64,000 nucleotides of DNA from Paenibacillus urinalis (GTDB taxonomy: Bacteria > Bacillota > Bacilli > Paenibacillales > Paenibacillaceae): NCBI RefSeq assembly GCF_028747985.1, contig NZ_CP118108.1, positions 5,306,001 through 5,370,000 on the forward strand. Direction: 5' to 3'. The notes under the pieces were generated by a model that saw only the letters and a program-made list of their open reading frames with translations, was not told the DNA's origin and made no database searches. Position numbers and translations under genes: made by a program. This document shows, one piece after another, positions 1-8,785 of the stretch; the stretch's first letter is position 1; the number at the start of each line of letters is the position of its first letter.

Positions 1-2194
1 TTGCTCCAAGCCAGCCATAGGAAACGGTCAAGTAATAGTAGCCGGAGGCTTCATCATATACGATGAATGGACCTTCGCCTGATTTGGTATGTCCGCCTGC
101 GATTTTGATTCCGAAGTAACGGTCGATCATACGTCCATCAGAGGTCTTCCCGTCTTCTCCCGGATAGATCGCTCTGCCTGTCTCTGGATCAAGCTCCAGC
201 AGGAAAATACCACCTGACCAGGAACCGTAAGTCATCCACAGTCTTCCGTCTTCATCCTTGAACAAGGTAGCATCAATGGCATTCGGGTATTGTGCATTAT
301 CGTAGGCACCGTCTGCCTTGAACCAATTCGGGTTCGGCCCTGCCAGCACTTCGCTGTCAACAAGACCTTGAATGTTGGTATTCGTCCATTTCTTGTTAAC
401 CTGACTGTCTGCATCTTTTGCATCATTCTTGGTAAATCCAGAGTATACAATCGTGTCAACATAGGTGTAAGGACCTTCAATGTTTTGCGATACCGCGATA
501 CCAATGGCGGAGCGGATATACGTCGATGACGCACTGTAATACATCATGTAGGCACCTGTCGTTCCGTCCTCATTGATATAGTCCTCATTCCAGTACACAT
601 CAGGTGCCCAGACTGAGAATCCGCCTTTACTGTCTGAGTCATTCTCACCCGCCCATGCAAATGAGCCTGCAAGGTTCTCGGACAGATCGCCATACAGCTT
701 GTTACCTGGAGTCGTATAGCCGTTCGTAAAGGTAGACCAGTTCATCAAATCATCTGATTTGGCAGCTTCAATATGCGAACCGAATACATAATAGGTATCT
801 TCCTCTTTAATAATAGAAGGATCATGTACAGATACGTTCGTAAAAGCAGGAGCTTCCTGACCCGGTTCTTCTGGCGTAGGAGTCGGAGTCGTAGGGGTCG
901 ATGGATCACTTGAGTCCGATCCTGGATTTGGATCCGGGCTCGGATTCCCACCCGTTGTTTCGTCACCGCGATCATGAACAATGCGGTCATCCTTGGAATT
1001 CACTTTCCCTTTTCCTGTTACCTGAATGGAGCCCTCGACATGGATTTCTACCTTATCAATGACCGCTCCCTCACCAACCTGAAGCGCTGCCGGTTGATTC
1101 AGAATGATTTGCTTGATCAGACCCTTAATCAGGTCAATCGTAGGCTGATTCTCTGCATCCACTTCGACCCGCTCAAACTCCCCGCTCAATCGAACGACTG
1201 CATCCAGTGGCAGCTCCGCTCGCAGTGCGACATTTAAGAAGCCGGCACCGGTTAAGTCCTGTTCTTCAAGAGATGCACCGGAAAGAACATAGGTCTTGTC
1301 GATGTTCGTACTTCCTGTAGCAAGCAAGCGAATATTGCCGTTCAGCTTGTTCACCAGCAGCTCACGAATGGCAGAGTCCTGCAGATGTACGGTATTCTCG
1401 CCACCGCCGCTAGCGATAACCTGACCTTTGACAGTGACATTGTTAAGCACCACATCTCCATCTGCAATCCCTTGAGTCAGATAGAGATTTCCTTCAATGG
1501 TCGTATCCTCAAGCGTCACACCCGGCTGATTAATGACCACATTACGGGATGTAATGTTGCTGTAGGTTCCTGATTTATTGATGACCTGTCCTGAAATGTT
1601 CTGAAGGAGGGTTACAGCCTCCGCTCTCGTAATCTCGCGTTCTGGGCCAAAGGTGCCGTTCGTATAGCCCTTCACATAGCCCTCATTAACAAGCGTATTT
1701 ACATAAGACCGGCTCCAGTCTGGAAGCCCTTTCACATCGGAAAGTGCAGAAGACCCGAGAGCAGATTGCAGCGGCAGCCCATAAGCCTTACCCAGCATCA
1801 CCGCCGCTTCTTGACGGGAAACATAGCTGTCCGGCTTGATTGTACCGTCTGCATATCCGTTCATATAACCGTTCGCAACCGCTTTCAATATCTCTTGATA
1901 AAAAGGATCTTGCACCGACAGATCGGAGAACTTACTGCTGCTGTTCACCTCAACCAAGTTGAACGTACGATTAATCAGTGTCGCAAGTTCAGCCCGTGTG
2001 ATCGGCTGGTTTGGCTTGTAGGACCCATCCGGATATCCTTGCATCAGACCGCTGTCGATCCAGGTGCTGAGTTGCTCCTTCGCCCAATGACCACTCACAT
2101 CTTCCTTCTGGCTGGAGTCAGCGAATGCGGCGCCAGGCAGTAGCATCGTAAATGTGAGAAGCGTGGCCGTAACTTTCTTCATCATTCTCTTCAT
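1..2194 (-). CDS. SLH-anchored GH43 arabinanase-like hydrolase, C-terminus cut by window edge
   Basis: My own reading of the minus strand is open from an ATG at 2194, behind AAGGAGG with 6-nt spacing, to the window edge, about 731 residues. Residues 1-25 form a signal peptide ending PGAAFA. Three SLH domains follow to about residue 195 (motifs such as GYPDGSYKPNQPITRAE), then a beta-helix-like stretch, a Pro/Thr/Ser linker near residues 420-450, and a GH43 five-blade propeller domain. The three GH43 catalytic positions are visible: Asp in HDPSII (general base), Asp in NAIDATLF, and Glu in GEGPFIVYD (general acid). SLH domains bind pyruvylated wall polymers, so the enzyme is probably displayed on the cell surface and acts on arabinan side chains of pectin. 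The exact substrate is inferred; the PL4 and CE2-like genes nearby fit pectin use. Confidence 0.88.
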   Translation of the reverse strand, partial: MKRMMKKVTATLLTFTMLLPGAAFADSSQKEDVSGHWAKEQLSTWIDSGLMQGYPDGSYKPNQPITRAELATLINRTFNLVEVNSSSKFSDLSVQDPFYQEILKAVANGYMNGYADGTIKPDSYVSRQEAAVMLGKAYGLPLQSALGSSALSDVKGLPDWSRSYVNTLVNEGYVKGYTNGTFGPEREITRAEAVTLLQNISGQVINKSGTYSNITSRNVVINQPGVTLEDTTIEGNLYLTQGIADGDVVLNNVTVKGQVIASGGGENTVHLQDSAIRELLVNKLNGNIRLLATGSTNIDKTYVLSGASLEEQDLTGAGFLNVALRAELPLDAVVRLSGEFERVEVDAENQPTIDLIKGLIKQIILNQPAALQVGEGAVIDKVEIHVEGSIQVTGKGKVNSKDDRIVHDRGDETTGGNPSPDPNPGSDSSDPSTPTTPTPTPEEPGQEAPAFTNVSVHDPSIIKEEDTYYVFGSHIEAAKSDDLMNWSTFTNGYTTPGNKLYGDLSENLAGSFAWAGENDSDSKGGFSVWAPDVYWNEDYINEDGTTGAYMMYYSASSTYIRSAIGIAVSQNIEGPYTYVDTIVYSGFTKNDAKDADSQVNKKWTNTNIQGLVDSEVLAGPNPNWFKADGAYDNAQYPNAIDATLFKDEDGRLWMTYGSWSGGIFLLELDPETGRAIYPGEDGKTSDGRMIDRYFGIKIAGGHTKSGEGPFIVYDEASGYYYLTVSYGWLGA

Positions 2195-2398
2195 GCATAT
2201 CCTCCTTCATTAATATAGCTGTATCGCTCGATTACTTGCGGGATTGCTGACAATTAAGACTAGACCATTGATAGCCGCTGTACAGGAACTGTTCACCTCC
2301 GTTATCACATATAATTAACAATAATATTAATTACTAAATAATTGAGTTAACATTTGTATTCTAACTTTATTTACCATATGGCGTCAATAACTTTCCCG

Positions 2399-2430
2399 CA
2401 AAAAAACAGACGGACTAATCATCCGCCTGC
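2399..2430 (-). terminator. Rho-independent terminator
   Basis: On the minus strand CAGGCGGA and TCCGTCTG form a stem followed by a run of seven T. It lies just downstream of the repetitive protein gene at 2479-2943. The AT-rich stretch 2195-2398 holds the SLH-GH43 gene's upstream region; I see no clear operator there. Confidence 0.75.
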
Positions 2431-2478
2431 TTCCTACTAGTGCTATGCTCTTTATCTTCCTATAATCATGTGTGTTTC

Positions 2479-2943
2479 TTAGTCCGATGCTTCTGTTGCA
2501 ATCGCCTGAATTGAATTCCCGATGGATTGCAGCAGGCTGCCGAAGGCATTCCAGTTGTTGGCGCTCTTGTTCGTAACAAAGGGGGTTTGCTGCAAAGTGA
2601 GCTCGGTTTGAACTGCATTGGCGATGGACTGAATAATGTTTCCTATAACCACCAGGTTCTGTCCCTCGTCTTGTACCTCCGTGCTTCTGGATAGGATCTT
2701 GGTCTGTCCAATCGCTGTGATGTTCGTGCCGATCGCCTGCAGCCATGTATATATCGCAAGCTGTACATTAATATCCTGCTGGATCTGCTCAGACTGCTCA
2801 TTAGCCTGGTTTTGCTGGCCCTGCTGCCTCTTCCGCGGGGACCTATTGGAGTTATTCCGCTTACTCGGCTGTGGCAGCTGCTTCTTCTGCTGTGGAAGCT
2901 GGCGCCGCTCCAGCCGCTTCTGCTGCTGTCGCTTGGCGGGCAC
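2479..2943 (-). CDS. Repetitive hypothetical protein with IG-x-x-IQAIG-like repeats
   Basis: A 154-residue protein. The first 50 residues are extremely rich in Gln, Lys and Arg (KRQQQKR, QLPQQKKQLPQ), and the rest consists of imperfect hydrophobic repeats: LQAIGTNITAIG, VIGNIIQSIANAV and LQSIGNSIQAIAT. Repeats of this kind occur in a Bacillaceae/Paenibacillaceae family (DUF6944-like) without known function. I read the start as GTG at 2943 with AGGAG about 16 nt upstream. That is a long spacing, so a later start, after the basic Gln-rich segment, is possible. It is transcribed alone and followed by a terminator. Function unknown. Confidence 0.55.
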   Translation of the reverse strand: MPAKRQQQKRLERRQLPQQKKQLPQPSKRNNSNRSPRKRQQGQQNQANEQSEQIQQDINVQLAIYTWLQAIGTNITAIGQTKILSRSTEVQDEGQNLVVIGNIIQSIANAVQTELTLQQTPFVTNKSANNWNAFGSLLQSIGNSIQAIATEASD

Positions 2944-3030
2944 AGTACATCCCTGCTTTCTCCTGAGTGCTGTAAGTTTCTATAGCATATGCAGCCGGTA
3001 GCCGATAGGATAATGATATTCTGCTAGATT

Positions 3031-3576
3031 TTATCCATGATCAGGTTCGTACTCGCTCAGTTTGCCCTCATAGATCAGCTTCAGCCGGTCACACTGGCGA
3101 AAATCCTCCGGTGTCACTAGTGCAGGCAGCTTATTCCACAGCTTGATTCCGGACCGCTGCAAGATTTCAGCGACAAACTGGGAGCAGAAATAAGAGTTGC
3201 TGAATTCGACCGGCTCTTTTAACGTAATGCCAATCACCCCGAGGATATTGTAAATGTATTTACGATGACTGCGAATAAAGATCTGCAGCACTCTCTTCAT
3301 CTTCACTACTTCCCGGTCTGTGACCCTCAGCTCATACAGCACACATGTCGTATCGGGATATTTGCTGAACGTACCCGTCTTGATATCCTCCTTGACGAAT
3401 CCGCCATTCAGCGGATTATTCGGATGCTTTCTGCCGAAGCTGTACAGCTCGGAGAGTTCCCGATCAAATGAAATGGAGGCATGATTATAGGGAGCCCTTG
3501 TATAGCTCTGGATCATCTTCGTAAAGAGTGTCCCTGTATTCGTAAGCAATATATAAACTGAGCGTGAAGCTTCCAT
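3031..3576 (-). CDS. YiiX/permuted NlpC-P60-type cysteine hydrolase
   Basis: A 181-residue protein of the permuted papain-fold (YiiX/YebB-like NlpC/P60) group. The likely catalytic His is in YNHASISFD (about residue 32), and the likely nucleophile Cys is in SYFCSQFVAEIL (about residue 150). This His-before-Cys order is the hallmark of the circularly permuted subgroup. There is no signal peptide, so it probably acts in the cytoplasm. Family members cleave amide or thioester bonds in peptidoglycan fragments or lipids; the substrate here is not deducible. It is monocistronic and divergent from the CdsA-like gene. Confidence 0.7.
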   Translation of the reverse strand: MEASRSVYILLTNTGTLFTKMIQSYTRAPYNHASISFDRELSELYSFGRKHPNNPLNGGFVKEDIKTGTFSKYPDTTCVLYELRVTDREVVKMKRVLQIFIRSHRKYIYNILGVIGITLKEPVEFSNSYFCSQFVAEILQRSGIKLWNKLPALVTPEDFRQCDRLKLIYEGKLSEYEPDHG

Positions 3577-3723
3577 TTTTCAAATTTCCCCTTATCAAGA
3601 TTGACCTATTCCTTCATAATAACATATGATCCTAATGGTGGAATTTTCGAATAATCAAGGTCTTCTATCCGTAGTTTTCATTCATTATAGCCCTAGAAAT
3701 AAGAAGAAGTTGGTGACAACACA

Positions 3724-4635
3724 TTGAGCAGTTCTATACATACGCTTGTCGTTATTCTTACGTTGTTAGTTGCAATCCATATTATCTATCATATCATCGG
3801 CAGGGTTCAGCCTGACAAGGACTACAAGGCGATCGGCCAGCGGATCAAGACTTGGTGGGGCATGTTCTTCATCTTCTGTCTGGCTACCCTGTTCACTCCA
3901 GCGGTTTCGCTCTTATCGTTGATGGTGCTATGTTTCTTCTCCCTGCGGGAATACTTCTCTATGATCAAGACGAGAAAGGCAGACCGCCGACTGTTTCTGT
4001 GGGCCTATTTGTCGATTCCGGTGCAGTTCTATTGGATTTACATTGGCTGGTACGGCATGTTTATTATTTTTATCCCCGTCTATGTGTTCCTGTTCCTTCC
4101 GCTTCCGCGGCTGATTAACAAAGGCACAATCGGATTTGTACGCAGCGTCAGCTCTACCCAGTGGGGGCTTATGCTGATGGTATTCGGTCTCAGTCACCTG
4201 GCCTATTATCAGTTCGCTGCGCCCGAGTATGGAGCTGGAATCGTCTTATATCTCGTGCTGCTGACACAGCTGGGTGATGTCGTTCATTATTTAGCGTCTC
4301 TCTATTTTGGCAAGCGAAAAATCGTACCAACCTCGAATCCCTATCTAACGTGGGAGGGGTTTGCCTGCGCGTTTCTCGTGACGACAGCGGCTGCTTATTT
4401 TGCCTATCCTCACCTGACGCCGTTCGATTTGAAGTTTGGCCTAATTACAGGTATGCTGATCAGCCTCAGCGGATTCTTCGGCAGCTTAACGATCTCCGTG
4501 CTGAAGCGGGACCTGCTGCTCGGAGACGACAAGCCGGAGGCACCGAAGAAAGGCTATCTCAGTCAAATTGACAGCTTAACCTACACTTCGCCGGTGCTGT
4601 TTCACTTTATCCGGTATTTCTTCGATTTTATGTAA
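3724..4635 (+). CDS. CdsA-like phosphatidate cytidylyltransferase family membrane protein
   Basis: A 303-residue multipass membrane protein with about eight hydrophobic segments. Near the C-terminus (about residues 256-285) SVLKRDLL...KKGYLSQIDSL matches the CDP-diglyceride synthetase signature of the CTP_transf_1 family. However, the canonical K-D step after KRDLL reads GDDK, and the PGHGG part is reduced to PKKG. The family makes CDP-diacylglycerol from phosphatidate and CTP in the membrane. Given the altered signature, this may be an accessory paralogue rather than the housekeeping CdsA, which normally sits with uppS and dxr. The start is TTG at 3724 and the ribosome site is weak. Confidence 0.7.
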   Translation: MSSSIHTLVVILTLLVAIHIIYHIIGRVQPDKDYKAIGQRIKTWWGMFFIFCLATLFTPAVSLLSLMVLCFFSLREYFSMIKTRKADRRLFLWAYLSIPVQFYWIYIGWYGMFIIFIPVYVFLFLPLPRLINKGTIGFVRSVSSTQWGLMLMVFGLSHLAYYQFAAPEYGAGIVLYLVLLTQLGDVVHYLASLYFGKRKIVPTSNPYLTWEGFACAFLVTTAAAYFAYPHLTPFDLKFGLITGMLISLSGFFGSLTISVLKRDLLLGDDKPEAPKKGYLSQIDSLTYTSPVLFHFIRYFFDFM

Positions 4636-4759
4636 TATTTGTAGTAGATTAAAATGTCTTGATGCGCTAAAATGATTCAGCATGATTTTTTTCATAATTT
4701 TCAGAAATTAAAGAAATGAATGCACCTATATTAGATTACTGGAGGCATTAACAAACAAC

Positions 4760-5377
4760 ATGTCAAATGCATCATCGACTCAAGTTAAGATCGTAACGGC
4801 TGATCCGAGCGGTATCGGCCTATTCGGCCTGGCTATTGTTACACTGGTTGCTTCTTCGCAGAAGCTGGGCTTGACCGAGGGCCTCAGCCTGGTTATCCCA
4901 TGGGCTATTTTTCTAGGAGCCTTCGCTCAATTGTTCGCAAGCATGCTGGACGCCAAGCACAATAACACCTTCGGCATGACCGCCTTTGGAGCTTATGCCT
5001 TCTTCTGGTTCGCTACAGCTGCCAGCTGGCTGACGAACATGGGCGTGTTCGGGGAGGAGCTTGCAGGTGCAGCAGATGGCAGACAGCTGGGCTTTGCTTT
5101 TGCCGGCTATTTGATCTTCAGCGTATTAATGACCATTGGAGCTATGGAGACACATAAAGTGCTGTTCTTTATTTTCGTACTGATCGACCTGCTCTTCCTC
5201 GGCTTGACGCTGGATGCCTTCGGCATTGCTCCTCACGTCTTCCACACGCTGGCAGCCTATGCAGAGATGGGTATCGGACTTCTATCCTTGTATGGAGCGG
5301 GCGCTGCTGTGCTTAATACGCACTTTGGACGGACCTTCCTGCCTGTCGGACGAGCATTTGGCATTTTCAAAAAATAA
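4760..5377 (+). CDS. GPR1/FUN34/YaaH family acetate/succinate transporter
   Basis: A 205-residue protein with six predicted membrane helices. The family N-terminal signature is present in the form ADPSGIGLFGLAIVTLV (the classic form is NPaPLGLxgFgxTT). YaaH/SatP members move acetate, succinate or other small monocarboxylates across the inner membrane, probably with protons. The ATG at 4760 is preceded by GGAGG at a somewhat long spacing. It has its own terminator (5407-5444). Acetate is also the product of the convergent CE2-like deacetylase gene next to it, which may be coincidence. Substrate specificity is not readable from the sequence. Confidence 0.8.
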   Translation: MSNASSTQVKIVTADPSGIGLFGLAIVTLVASSQKLGLTEGLSLVIPWAIFLGAFAQLFASMLDAKHNNTFGMTAFGAYAFFWFATAASWLTNMGVFGEELAGAADGRQLGFAFAGYLIFSVLMTIGAMETHKVLFFIFVLIDLLFLGLTLDAFGIAPHVFHTLAAYAEMGIGLLSLYGAGAAVLNTHFGRTFLPVGRAFGIFKK

Positions 5378-5406
5378 AGCTGTTGGTTTAAACCGGTATG
5401 TATCAG

Positions 5407-5444
5407 AACAGGCCGTTTCCCGATATCCGGGAGATGGCCTGTTT
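5407..5444. terminator. Bidirectional terminator between convergent genes
   Basis: Arms AACAGGCC and GGCCTGTT enclose a 21-nt inner region that itself pairs (CCCGATATCCGGG). T-rich sequence follows on the plus strand and A-rich residues precede it. It separates the plus-strand transporter from the minus-strand esterase. Confidence 0.75.
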
Positions 5445-5456
5445 GTATATATCCTG

Positions 5457-6590
5457 TTATTTAGATGGAAGAATGCCTGTAATATAACCCGCTAATGCTG
5501 TGGCAGCTTCCTCGTGAGCTAATGCACCGGGATGGCTTCTCGCGCCCATGGTCGCTTCCGTCATGTTCGGCATCTGGAAGACAGACACCTTCCGATCCGC
5601 CGATTTCGACAGGTATGCATCCACTCCCCGATAAATGGCCGGCATCATCGGTGTTCCGAGCATACCGTAGGCCCATACGATATGAGCCTCCTTATTGTTC
5701 TTCCGAAGGGTGACGAGGAATTGCTCTACTGCATTCTCGAACGCCCGCAGATCCTCTTCATGATAGGTACCGTCGGGATTTAACCGCTGTTTGTGGGTCG
5801 CTCCTCCTGCTTCATCTCTCCATTCAGGAGCATGAAAGGCACCCCCATCATTCGTACCCAGATTGACCACAATGACATCCGGCTGCCATGCGGCAAAATC
5901 GTTCAACTCCTGTGCACCGAGCTCCCGGTTTCGTTCTCCTGGCAGCAGTCCGCACACCTGCTCATAGTACTGCGGCATGCTCGCCTTCGGATTGTTATCC
6001 CAGCTTGTGAGCACACCCCAGCCGCTCTGGGACAGGATCCGGTATTCCGCATCATCGAGCGCGGCGGCTGTCACCCTGCAGTAATTGCTTACCGCGCTAA
6101 ACCACATCGGAATCCAGTCCTGCTCTAATTTTGCGCCAATAGCTCCCTCCCCAGAAGTGATGCTGTCGCCGATAAATTCCAGCTTCACAGCGCGCTCGGG
6201 AACAGGCATAAACTGTCCATCGCTCTTGACCGCGTGAAATTGCAGCAAGGCATCAGGATCGGCGCTCATAGCCTGAACCTCCTTGATAACTCGTACATTT
6301 TTGACCGTACGATCATTCATCCCTCTGAATAAACAGATCCAGTACCTGCCGTGCGTGAGCATCTGTTTTGCTGCCGGTACCCCGTTGATCAGAATCGAGA
6401 TCCACTGTTCATGCTGACTGTAGTCCACTTCGACTTCGAGCCAGAGCTCGGAGCCTGTGCTGTTTAGTTCAATGCCACTCCCTGTCCAAAATAAAGTGAG
6501 CGGTGCGAGCCTGCCCGTTGTTCGGCCGTGAACCTTTAAATTTGAAACATCGGATAGCTGATATACTTGCAGATTCGGATTTTCTTTCAT
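5457..6590 (-). CDS. CE2-like SGNH/GDSL carbohydrate esterase
   Basis: A 377-residue protein of two domains. Residues about 1-135 form a beta-sandwich typical of CE2 esterases, and residues about 140-375 form an SGNH hydrolase domain. Catalytic blocks are visible: GDSITSGEG (nucleophile Ser, about residue 145), GTNDGG (block III Asn) and SHPGALAHEE (catalytic His at the end). CE2 enzymes remove acetyl groups from xylan, mannan or related sugars. There is no signal peptide, so this copy would act on imported oligosaccharides inside the cell. The ATG at 6590 is preceded by AAGGAG at 7 nt. It lies 21 bp downstream of the PNPOx-family gene on the same strand. Confidence 0.82.
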   Translation of the reverse strand: MKENPNLQVYQLSDVSNLKVHGRTTGRLAPLTLFWTGSGIELNSTGSELWLEVEVDYSQHEQWISILINGVPAAKQMLTHGRYWICLFRGMNDRTVKNVRVIKEVQAMSADPDALLQFHAVKSDGQFMPVPERAVKLEFIGDSITSGEGAIGAKLEQDWIPMWFSAVSNYCRVTAAALDDAEYRILSQSGWGVLTSWDNNPKASMPQYYEQVCGLLPGERNRELGAQELNDFAAWQPDVIVVNLGTNDGGAFHAPEWRDEAGGATHKQRLNPDGTYHEEDLRAFENAVEQFLVTLRKNNKEAHIVWAYGMLGTPMMPAIYRGVDAYLSKSADRKVSVFQMPNMTEATMGARSHPGALAHEEAATALAGYITGILPSK

Positions 6591-6611
6591 GACTCCACTC
6601 CTTATTATTGC

Positions 6612-7172
6612 TCACTTATTAAGCTGGATTCCAAGCGGAGTTGGCAAACCGTCAATGCTTGCGCTGTTTTTCTGCTCCCAGTAGCTCTTCAGTCCTTCTT
6701 CCCCTTTTTGATCAGCCCATCTTTGGAGTGTATCTCTTTCCTTCTCATATGCCATGAACGGAATAGAGTAGCCGCAGGAAGTCTGCACTTTATGTACGTC
6801 GACGACAATAATCTGCCTTGATCCGGGAAGCGGATCAAACTTGGGATATAACTCCTCCCATTCCTTCGTCCCGTGCAGCACCACGGTTCCCGTTCCATAC
6901 AGCCGCAATATATTAGGCGGGCCCTCGAATGCACAGAACATGATGGTTACCCGGCCATTCTCCTTGATATGTGCGCTCGTCTCGCTGCCGCTTCCGGTCA
7001 GATCGAGATAAGCGACTTGATTCTCGGACAGCACACGAAACGTATCATAGCCCTTGGGTGAAAGGTTAACATGCCCATCTGGTGATAGAGCCGCCGAACC
7101 TACAAAGAACAGATGCTGATTTCCAATAAATTCAACATGCTCTGGCAGTAAAGCCGGGAATTGCTTTGCCAT
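6612..7172 (-). CDS. Pyridoxamine 5'-phosphate oxidase-family FMN-binding protein
   Basis: A 186-residue protein whose N-terminal half has the split beta-barrel of the PNPOx-like family: FFVGSAALSPDGHVNLSPKG, then VAYLDLTGSGSETSAHI and GRVTIMFCAFEGPPNILRL. This subgroup (often annotated as pyridoxamine 5'-phosphate oxidase) binds FMN, F420 or heme, and most members are not true PdxH enzymes. The ATG at 7172 has GGAGG close upstream. It is probably cotranscribed with the downstream esterase (21-bp gap). The reaction cannot be deduced from the sequence. Confidence 0.8.
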   Translation of the reverse strand: MAKQFPALLPEHVEFIGNQHLFFVGSAALSPDGHVNLSPKGYDTFRVLSENQVAYLDLTGSGSETSAHIKENGRVTIMFCAFEGPPNILRLYGTGTVVLHGTKEWEELYPKFDPLPGSRQIIVVDVHKVQTSCGYSIPFMAYEKERDTLQRWADQKGEEGLKSYWEQKNSASIDGLPTPLGIQLNK

Positions 7173-7328
7173 CCTAATCGACCTCCCATATGTTGTGAAT
7201 CAGGCAATTCTCATATTACAATTCCATCCCCTGGTGTATTCTCCTGCTGTCAAACCCTCCAATAAGACACCACCCTGCGTTTCTTCTGATATAGTTGCTT
7301 CTCACCCAAAAACGAAGGAGGCACTTCA

Positions 7329-8048
7329 ATGGTACTAAACGTCAAAAATTTATCTGTTACCTACGGCTCTGCTCTAGCCGTCAATCATATCAGCTTCGAA
7401 CTTGAATCAGGCAAGGTGCTTGGGCTGCTCGGAGCTAACGGTGCCGGTAAATCTTCAACCATTTCCGCTGTTCTAGGCATGGAGAAGAGCCAGTATGACG
7501 AGCTCGCCATTCTAGGCAAATCCCCGATCAAGGAGAGGAAGCATGTTTTTCAAGAGGTTGGTGTCCAGCTGCAATCTACGCAGTTTCAGGAAAACATAAC
7601 CGTTCAGGACTCATGCCGCCAGTGGAAGAGCTTATACCAACAAACGGCAGATATCAACGAGTTACTACGTATATTTGGACTCGAGGACAAATCAGATCAG
7701 CTCGTCAAAACACTCTCCGGTGGGGAACGGCAAAGACTCGCTGTTCTTCTTGCGCTCATTCACCAGCCTAAGCTGGTATTTCTTGATGAGCTGACGACAG
7801 GTCTGGATACTCGAGCACGCCGCATGCTCTGGAATCGACTGCTGGATATGAAACAACAAGGGATGGCAATGGTTCTTACTTCACACTACATGGATGAGGT
7901 GGAGATCCTGTGCGATGAAATCCTTATTCTTCATAAAGGAAATACCGTATTTCAAGGGACGATACCTGAAGCGCTTGAGCTCAGCGGTACGCAATCATTA
8001 GAAGAGGCATATTTACATTTCGCAGGAACAGAGGGGGACATCTACTGA
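7329..8048 (+). CDS. ABC-2 type exporter, ATP-binding subunit
   Basis: A 239-residue ABC ATPase. It shows Walker A GANGAGKSS (about residue 36), Q-loop GVQLQSTQ, signature LSGGERQR (about residue 130), Walker B LVFLDE and H-loop TSHYMDE. The Walker B is followed by LTTGLD instead of the usual PTxGLD. Sequence class and length match DrrA/CcmA-like drug or lipid exporters that pair with a six-helix permease. The AAGGAGG site is strong. The gene overlaps its permease partner by one base (TGATG at 8048), giving translational coupling in a three-gene operon with a MerR-type regulator. Confidence 0.93.
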   Translation: MVLNVKNLSVTYGSALAVNHISFELESGKVLGLLGANGAGKSSTISAVLGMEKSQYDELAILGKSPIKERKHVFQEVGVQLQSTQFQENITVQDSCRQWKSLYQQTADINELLRIFGLEDKSDQLVKTLSGGERQRLAVLLALIHQPKLVFLDELTTGLDTRARRMLWNRLLDMKQQGMAMVLTSHYMDEVEILCDEILILHKGNTVFQGTIPEALELSGTQSLEEAYLHFAGTEGDIY

Positions 8049-8785
8049 TGAATTCATTTATGACATTCTTTAAAATTGAAGCAAAGCTCGTCTGGAAGAG
8101 TATCGACATTCTCATCTTCGGGATTTTATTCCCCATTATACTTGGGTCTATATTTGGCTATACATTGAGTAAAGACAGTGCTGGGAGCGGTGCGTCCAAC
8201 TTTGATCTGTCGTACGCCTCGGTCATAACGATTGGTATACTGGCAACCGGGGTGATGGGCTTGTCCCTGACGCTTGCCGATTATCGTCACCGGGGAATTC
8301 TGCAGAGGCTGCAGGTTACACCGGTATCCCCTCTTCAGATTGTCATTGCTCAAGGACTTGTTCAGATGATCGCAGCTGTCATTTCATTTATTGGCGTTAC
8401 ACTCGTTTACCTCTTTGCGTTTGGCTATGAACTTCAGGGCTCCTGGCCGTTGTTCCTGATATCTTATTTATATGTTCTTATATCCATGTTCAGTATTGGC
8501 ACACTGATTGGCAGCCTTGTTCGGGATACCAAGTCCGCCAACCTCTGGAGCTCAGCAGCCTACTTCTCGATGCTGTTATTCTCAGGAGCAACCATTCCGT
8601 ATGAGATTATGCCATCTTTTCTGCAATGGGGAATGGATGTGTTTCCGCTTGCCCATGGCATTCATTTATTAAAGGACGTAAGTACAGGAGCCGATCTCTC
8701 AAACAGTCTCCTGCACATTGGAATTCTAGGAATGTGTATCATCCTCTCTATGGGGATCACGATTCGATATTTTAGATGGAAGTAG
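8048..8785 (+). CDS. ABC-2 type exporter permease
   Basis: A 245-residue membrane protein with six predicted helices. It carries the ABC-2 family's conserved stretches: YADYRHRGILQRLQVTPVSP-like coupling region (about residues 77-97), and FSGATIPYEIMPSFLQW before the last helices. It forms the membrane pore of the exporter encoded with the upstream ATPase, most likely as a dimer. Its 3' end overlaps the start of the next gene by 10 bases. The cargo (drug, lipid or peptide) is not visible, but linkage to a MerR-type regulator suggests drug-inducible export. Confidence 0.9.
   Translation: MNSFMTFFKIEAKLVWKSIDILIFGILFPIILGSIFGYTLSKDSAGSGASNFDLSYASVITIGILATGVMGLSLTLADYRHRGILQRLQVTPVSPLQIVIAQGLVQMIAAVISFIGVTLVYLFAFGYELQGSWPLFLISYLYVLISMFSIGTLIGSLVRDTKSANLWSSAAYFSMLLFSGATIPYEIMPSFLQWGMDVFPLAHGIHLLKDVSTGADLSNSLLHIGILGMCIILSMGITIRYFRWK

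Noticed and set aside
2384..2746. A 120-codon minus-strand frame overlapping the repetitive protein gene
   Set aside because: Its composition looks like a frame shadow (many Arg, His, Gln), it runs through the terminator at 2399-2430, and the overlapping frame has coherent repeats.
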